Assembly: GCA_947095945.1 (NCBI GenBank)
Contig: CAMUQM010000033.1
Coordinates: forward strand, 1 to 14,846
DNA: 14,846 bases
Source: an uncultured Prevotella sp.
GTDB taxonomy: Bacteria > Bacteroidota > Bacteroidia > Bacteroidales > Bacteroidaceae
Direction of reading: 5' to 3'
Part shown: positions 13,163 through 14,846 of the stretch, one piece after another
Layout: each line of letters opens with the position of its first letter
How positions within the stretch are numbered: position 1 is the first letter of the stretch
Program-made: the position numbers and the translations under genes
The notes under the pieces: generated by a model
Databases searched by the model: none
What the model was told of the DNA's origin: nothing
The model's input: only the letters and a program-made list of their open reading frames with translations

Positions 13163-14194
13163 ATGGAAAAAAAAGATATTTATATATTAGGTATAGAAAG
13201 CAGTTGTGATGACACAAGTGCTGCCGTATTGAGGAATGGTGTAATCCTCAGCAATGTTACAGCCTCACAAGAAGTACATAAGGCTTACGGAGGAGTTGTT
13301 CCTGAGCTTGCTTCAAGAGCACATCAACAGAACGTCGTTCCTGTTGTTGATCAGGCTTTAAAGCGTGCTGATATTACTAAGGAACAGCTTTCTGCTATTG
13401 CTTTCACACGTGGTCCGGGATTGATGGGTAGTCTTTTGGTGGGAGTCAACTTCGCCAAAGGTTTTGCTCGTTCATTGAATATCCCTATGATTGAAGTTAA
13501 CCACCTGCAGGGTCATGTTATGGCTCACTTTATCAAGGAAAGCGATGACGACAACCACATGCCACCATTCCCATTCCTCTGTCTCTTGGTATCTGGCGGT
13601 AACTCACAGATTGTTAAGGTGAATGCCTATAATGATATGGAGGTTCTCGGTCAGACTATTGACGATGCAGCAGGTGAGGCAATAGACAAGTGTTCAAAGG
13701 TAATGGGACTCAGTTATCCCGGTGGTCCAATCATTGACAGATTAGCACGTCAGGGTAATCCTTTGGCTTATAAGTTTGCAGAACCTAATGTTGCTGGCTT
13801 TGATTATTCTTTCTCAGGACTTAAGACTTCATTCTTATATAATATGAGAAAGTGGGTACAGGAAGATCCTGACTTCATTGAGCATCATAAAGAAGACATT
13901 GCCGCAAGCCTTGAACATGCTATTGTTGACATACTCATGAAGAAGTTGCGCTTAGCTGTTAAAGAGACAGGTATTAAGCATGTAGCTGTTGCTGGTGGTG
14001 TATCTGCCAATAATGGTCTACGTAATGCATTCCAAGACCATGCTGAACGTTATGGTTGGACAATTTATATTCCGAAGTTCAGCTATACAACTGATAATGC
14101 AGCAATGATTGCCAGCGTAGGTAACTTCAAGTATATGGACAATGACTTTACACAGATGGATATCCCTGTGTTCAGCAAAGTAACTTTTGAATAA
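13163..14194 (+). CDS. tsaD: tRNA N6-threonylcarbamoyltransferase TsaD
   Basis: A 343-residue cytosolic enzyme of the Kae1/TsaD (ASKHA) family that transfers the threonylcarbamoyl group to A37 of ANN-decoding tRNAs, making t6A, together with TsaB, TsaE and TsaC (not in this window). Visible motifs: GIESSCDDTSAAV (10-22), YGGVVPELASRAH (42-54), TRGPGLMGSLLVG (82-94), iron-binding NHLQGHVMAH with His114 and His118, SGGNS (144-148), DDAAGEAIDKCSKVMGL (167-183), GGVSANNGLR (278-287) and TDNAAMIA with Asp311, the third metal ligand. Length matches E. coli TsaD (337). The ATG at 13163 is followed by an A8 run. It lies 36 nt after map and 33 nt before pncC in an apparent operon. This universally conserved protein was earlier called Gcp or YgjD. 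Confidence 0.98.
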   Translation: MEKKDIYILGIESSCDDTSAAVLRNGVILSNVTASQEVHKAYGGVVPELASRAHQQNVVPVVDQALKRADITKEQLSAIAFTRGPGLMGSLLVGVNFAKGFARSLNIPMIEVNHLQGHVMAHFIKESDDDNHMPPFPFLCLLVSGGNSQIVKVNAYNDMEVLGQTIDDAAGEAIDKCSKVMGLSYPGGPIIDRLARQGNPLAYKFAEPNVAGFDYSFSGLKTSFLYNMRKWVQEDPDFIEHHKEDIAASLEHAIVDILMKKLRLAVKETGIKHVAVAGGVSANNGLRNAFQDHAERYGWTIYIPKFSYTTDNAAMIASVGNFKYMDNDFTQMDIPVFSKVTFE

Positions 14195-14227
14195 TAAAAA
14201 TATAAGTCTCTTAGTAAGAATAAGATT

Positions 14228-14731
14228 ATGGATTTTGAAAGTAAGATAATATCACGTCAGATTGGTGACATCCTTTATGCCTCAGGTTATACAATTGGTA
14301 CTGCAGAAAGCTGCACAGGCGGTCGTATTAGTGAGGCAATCATAGCTATCCCTGGTTCATCAGATTATTATAAAGGTGGTGTTGTAGCCTATACCGATGA
14401 AATAAAAGAAAAACTTCTTGGCGTTTCTCACGAGGTGCTTGAAGAGAAAACAGCCGTATCAGAAGAGGTTGCACGTGAGATGGTATTGGGTACTATCAAT
14501 ACTATTGGTGTTGATTTTGCCATTGCATCTACAGGTTTCGCTGGTCCCGGTGGTGGAACAAGTGAAAGTCCAGTAGGTACCATTTGGTTGGCTTATGGCA
14601 ACAAAGACCAAATAAAAACTTTTAAGCTTACGGAGGATTATGGACGTGATATCAACCTCGCTATTGCTACCAATAAAGCAATCCGTTTAATGCTTGATTT
14701 CTTGAACGATATGGACATAAAGCCCGAATAA
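14228..14731 (+). CDS. pncC: Nicotinamide-nucleotide amidase, CinA C-terminal family
   Basis: A 167-residue stand-alone CinA C-terminal domain, the PncC-type amidohydrolase that deamidates NMN to NaMN and so recycles the by-product of NAD-dependent DNA ligase. The signature TAESCTGGRISE places the catalytic Ser at 28; GGVVAYTDEIKEKLLGV supplies Tyr55 and Lys60 at the same Ser-Lys spacing (32) as E. coli PncC (165 residues); and STGFAGPGGGTSESPVGTIWLAY (101-123) is the conserved glycine-rich segment. The N-terminal MoaB-like COG1058 domain of full CinA is absent, and nothing upstream suggests it was lost here. It is the third gene of the map-tsaD-pncC run, starting 33 nt after tsaD. No clear terminator follows, so some transcripts may continue rightward. 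Enzyme activity is inferred from the family, where some members remain untested. Confidence 0.92.
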   Translation: MDFESKIISRQIGDILYASGYTIGTAESCTGGRISEAIIAIPGSSDYYKGGVVAYTDEIKEKLLGVSHEVLEEKTAVSEEVAREMVLGTINTIGVDFAIASTGFAGPGGGTSESPVGTIWLAYGNKDQIKTFKLTEDYGRDINLAIATNKAIRLMLDFLNDMDIKPE

Positions 14732-14774
14732 ACGTTCAAAAAAGCTTAAAATCAGCAATTATCATAGGAAAAGT

Positions 14775-14806
14775 TTTGCTTATTTGAAACTTTTTTTGTA
14801 ATTTTG
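14775..14806 (+). promoter_or_regulatory. Strong promoter for the gene beyond the right edge
   Basis: TTTG at 14775-14778, 20 nt spacing, then TAATTTTG at 14799-14806, exact matches to the Bacteroidetes -33 and -7 elements. Transcription would begin near 14811. No start codon of a following gene is visible within the remaining bases. In related genomes this position usually precedes rpmB (ribosomal protein L28), an inference from recalled gene order. Confidence 0.7.
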
Positions 14807-14846
14807 CACCCTGTTTGGAATAGGTATCAATTAACGAATCACAAAA

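Noticed and set aside
1..14846. Defence system or genomic island built on the nuclease and helicase genes
   Set aside because: The AddA/AddB-like pair and PcrA are housekeeping repair proteins on separate, converging transcripts, with no integrase, transposase, att-like repeats or change in composition.

Overview
This window looks like ordinary core chromosome from a Bacteroidales bacterium, most likely Prevotella or a close relative. The evidence is AT-rich intergenic DNA, promoter-like sites of the Bacteroidetes type (TTTG about 19-20 nt before TAnnTTTG), mostly no Shine-Dalgarno sequences, and protein families and gene order typical of the group. The genus is an inference from recall and no search was run. 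I see no mobile element, prophage, CRISPR array, tRNA or rRNA, and no clear new multi-gene system.

Layout. Bases 1-3140 (+) hold the last 69 codons of an AddA/RecB-type helicase-nuclease and a complete AddB-like partner, together a RecBCD-equivalent double-strand-break repair pair. A hairpin at 3151-3196 ends this block and the converging one. Bases 3250-10850 (-) are read leftwards as pepD (dipeptidase), htpG (Hsp90), mtgA (peptidoglycan glycosyltransferase) and pcrA/uvrD (helicase). htpG and pepD are each followed by a strong hairpin; mtgA and pcrA are 55 nt apart and probably co-transcribed. About 480 nt upstream of mtgA are non-coding and contain a 22-nt-period tandem array.

Bases 10868-11825 (+) are a small unit divergent from pepD: a 64-residue membrane protein and an OmpH/Skp-like lipoprotein, with a terminator. 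Its promoter lies almost on top of the likely pepD promoter. After about 320 nt of non-coding DNA with inverted repeats, a promoter at 12149-12179 starts map (methionine aminopeptidase), tsaD (tRNA t6A synthesis) and pncC (NMN deamidase, CinA family), a translation/cofactor housekeeping operon. The window ends in a strong promoter for a gene just outside; in related genomes that position is usually the rpmB-rpmG ribosomal protein cluster.

The items most worth a second look are in non-coding DNA: the 22-nt array, the overlapping divergent promoters, a possible 16-codon leader peptide before map, and a hairpin covering a rare SD-like sequence before tsaD. The least characterised genes are the small membrane protein and the lipoprotein.
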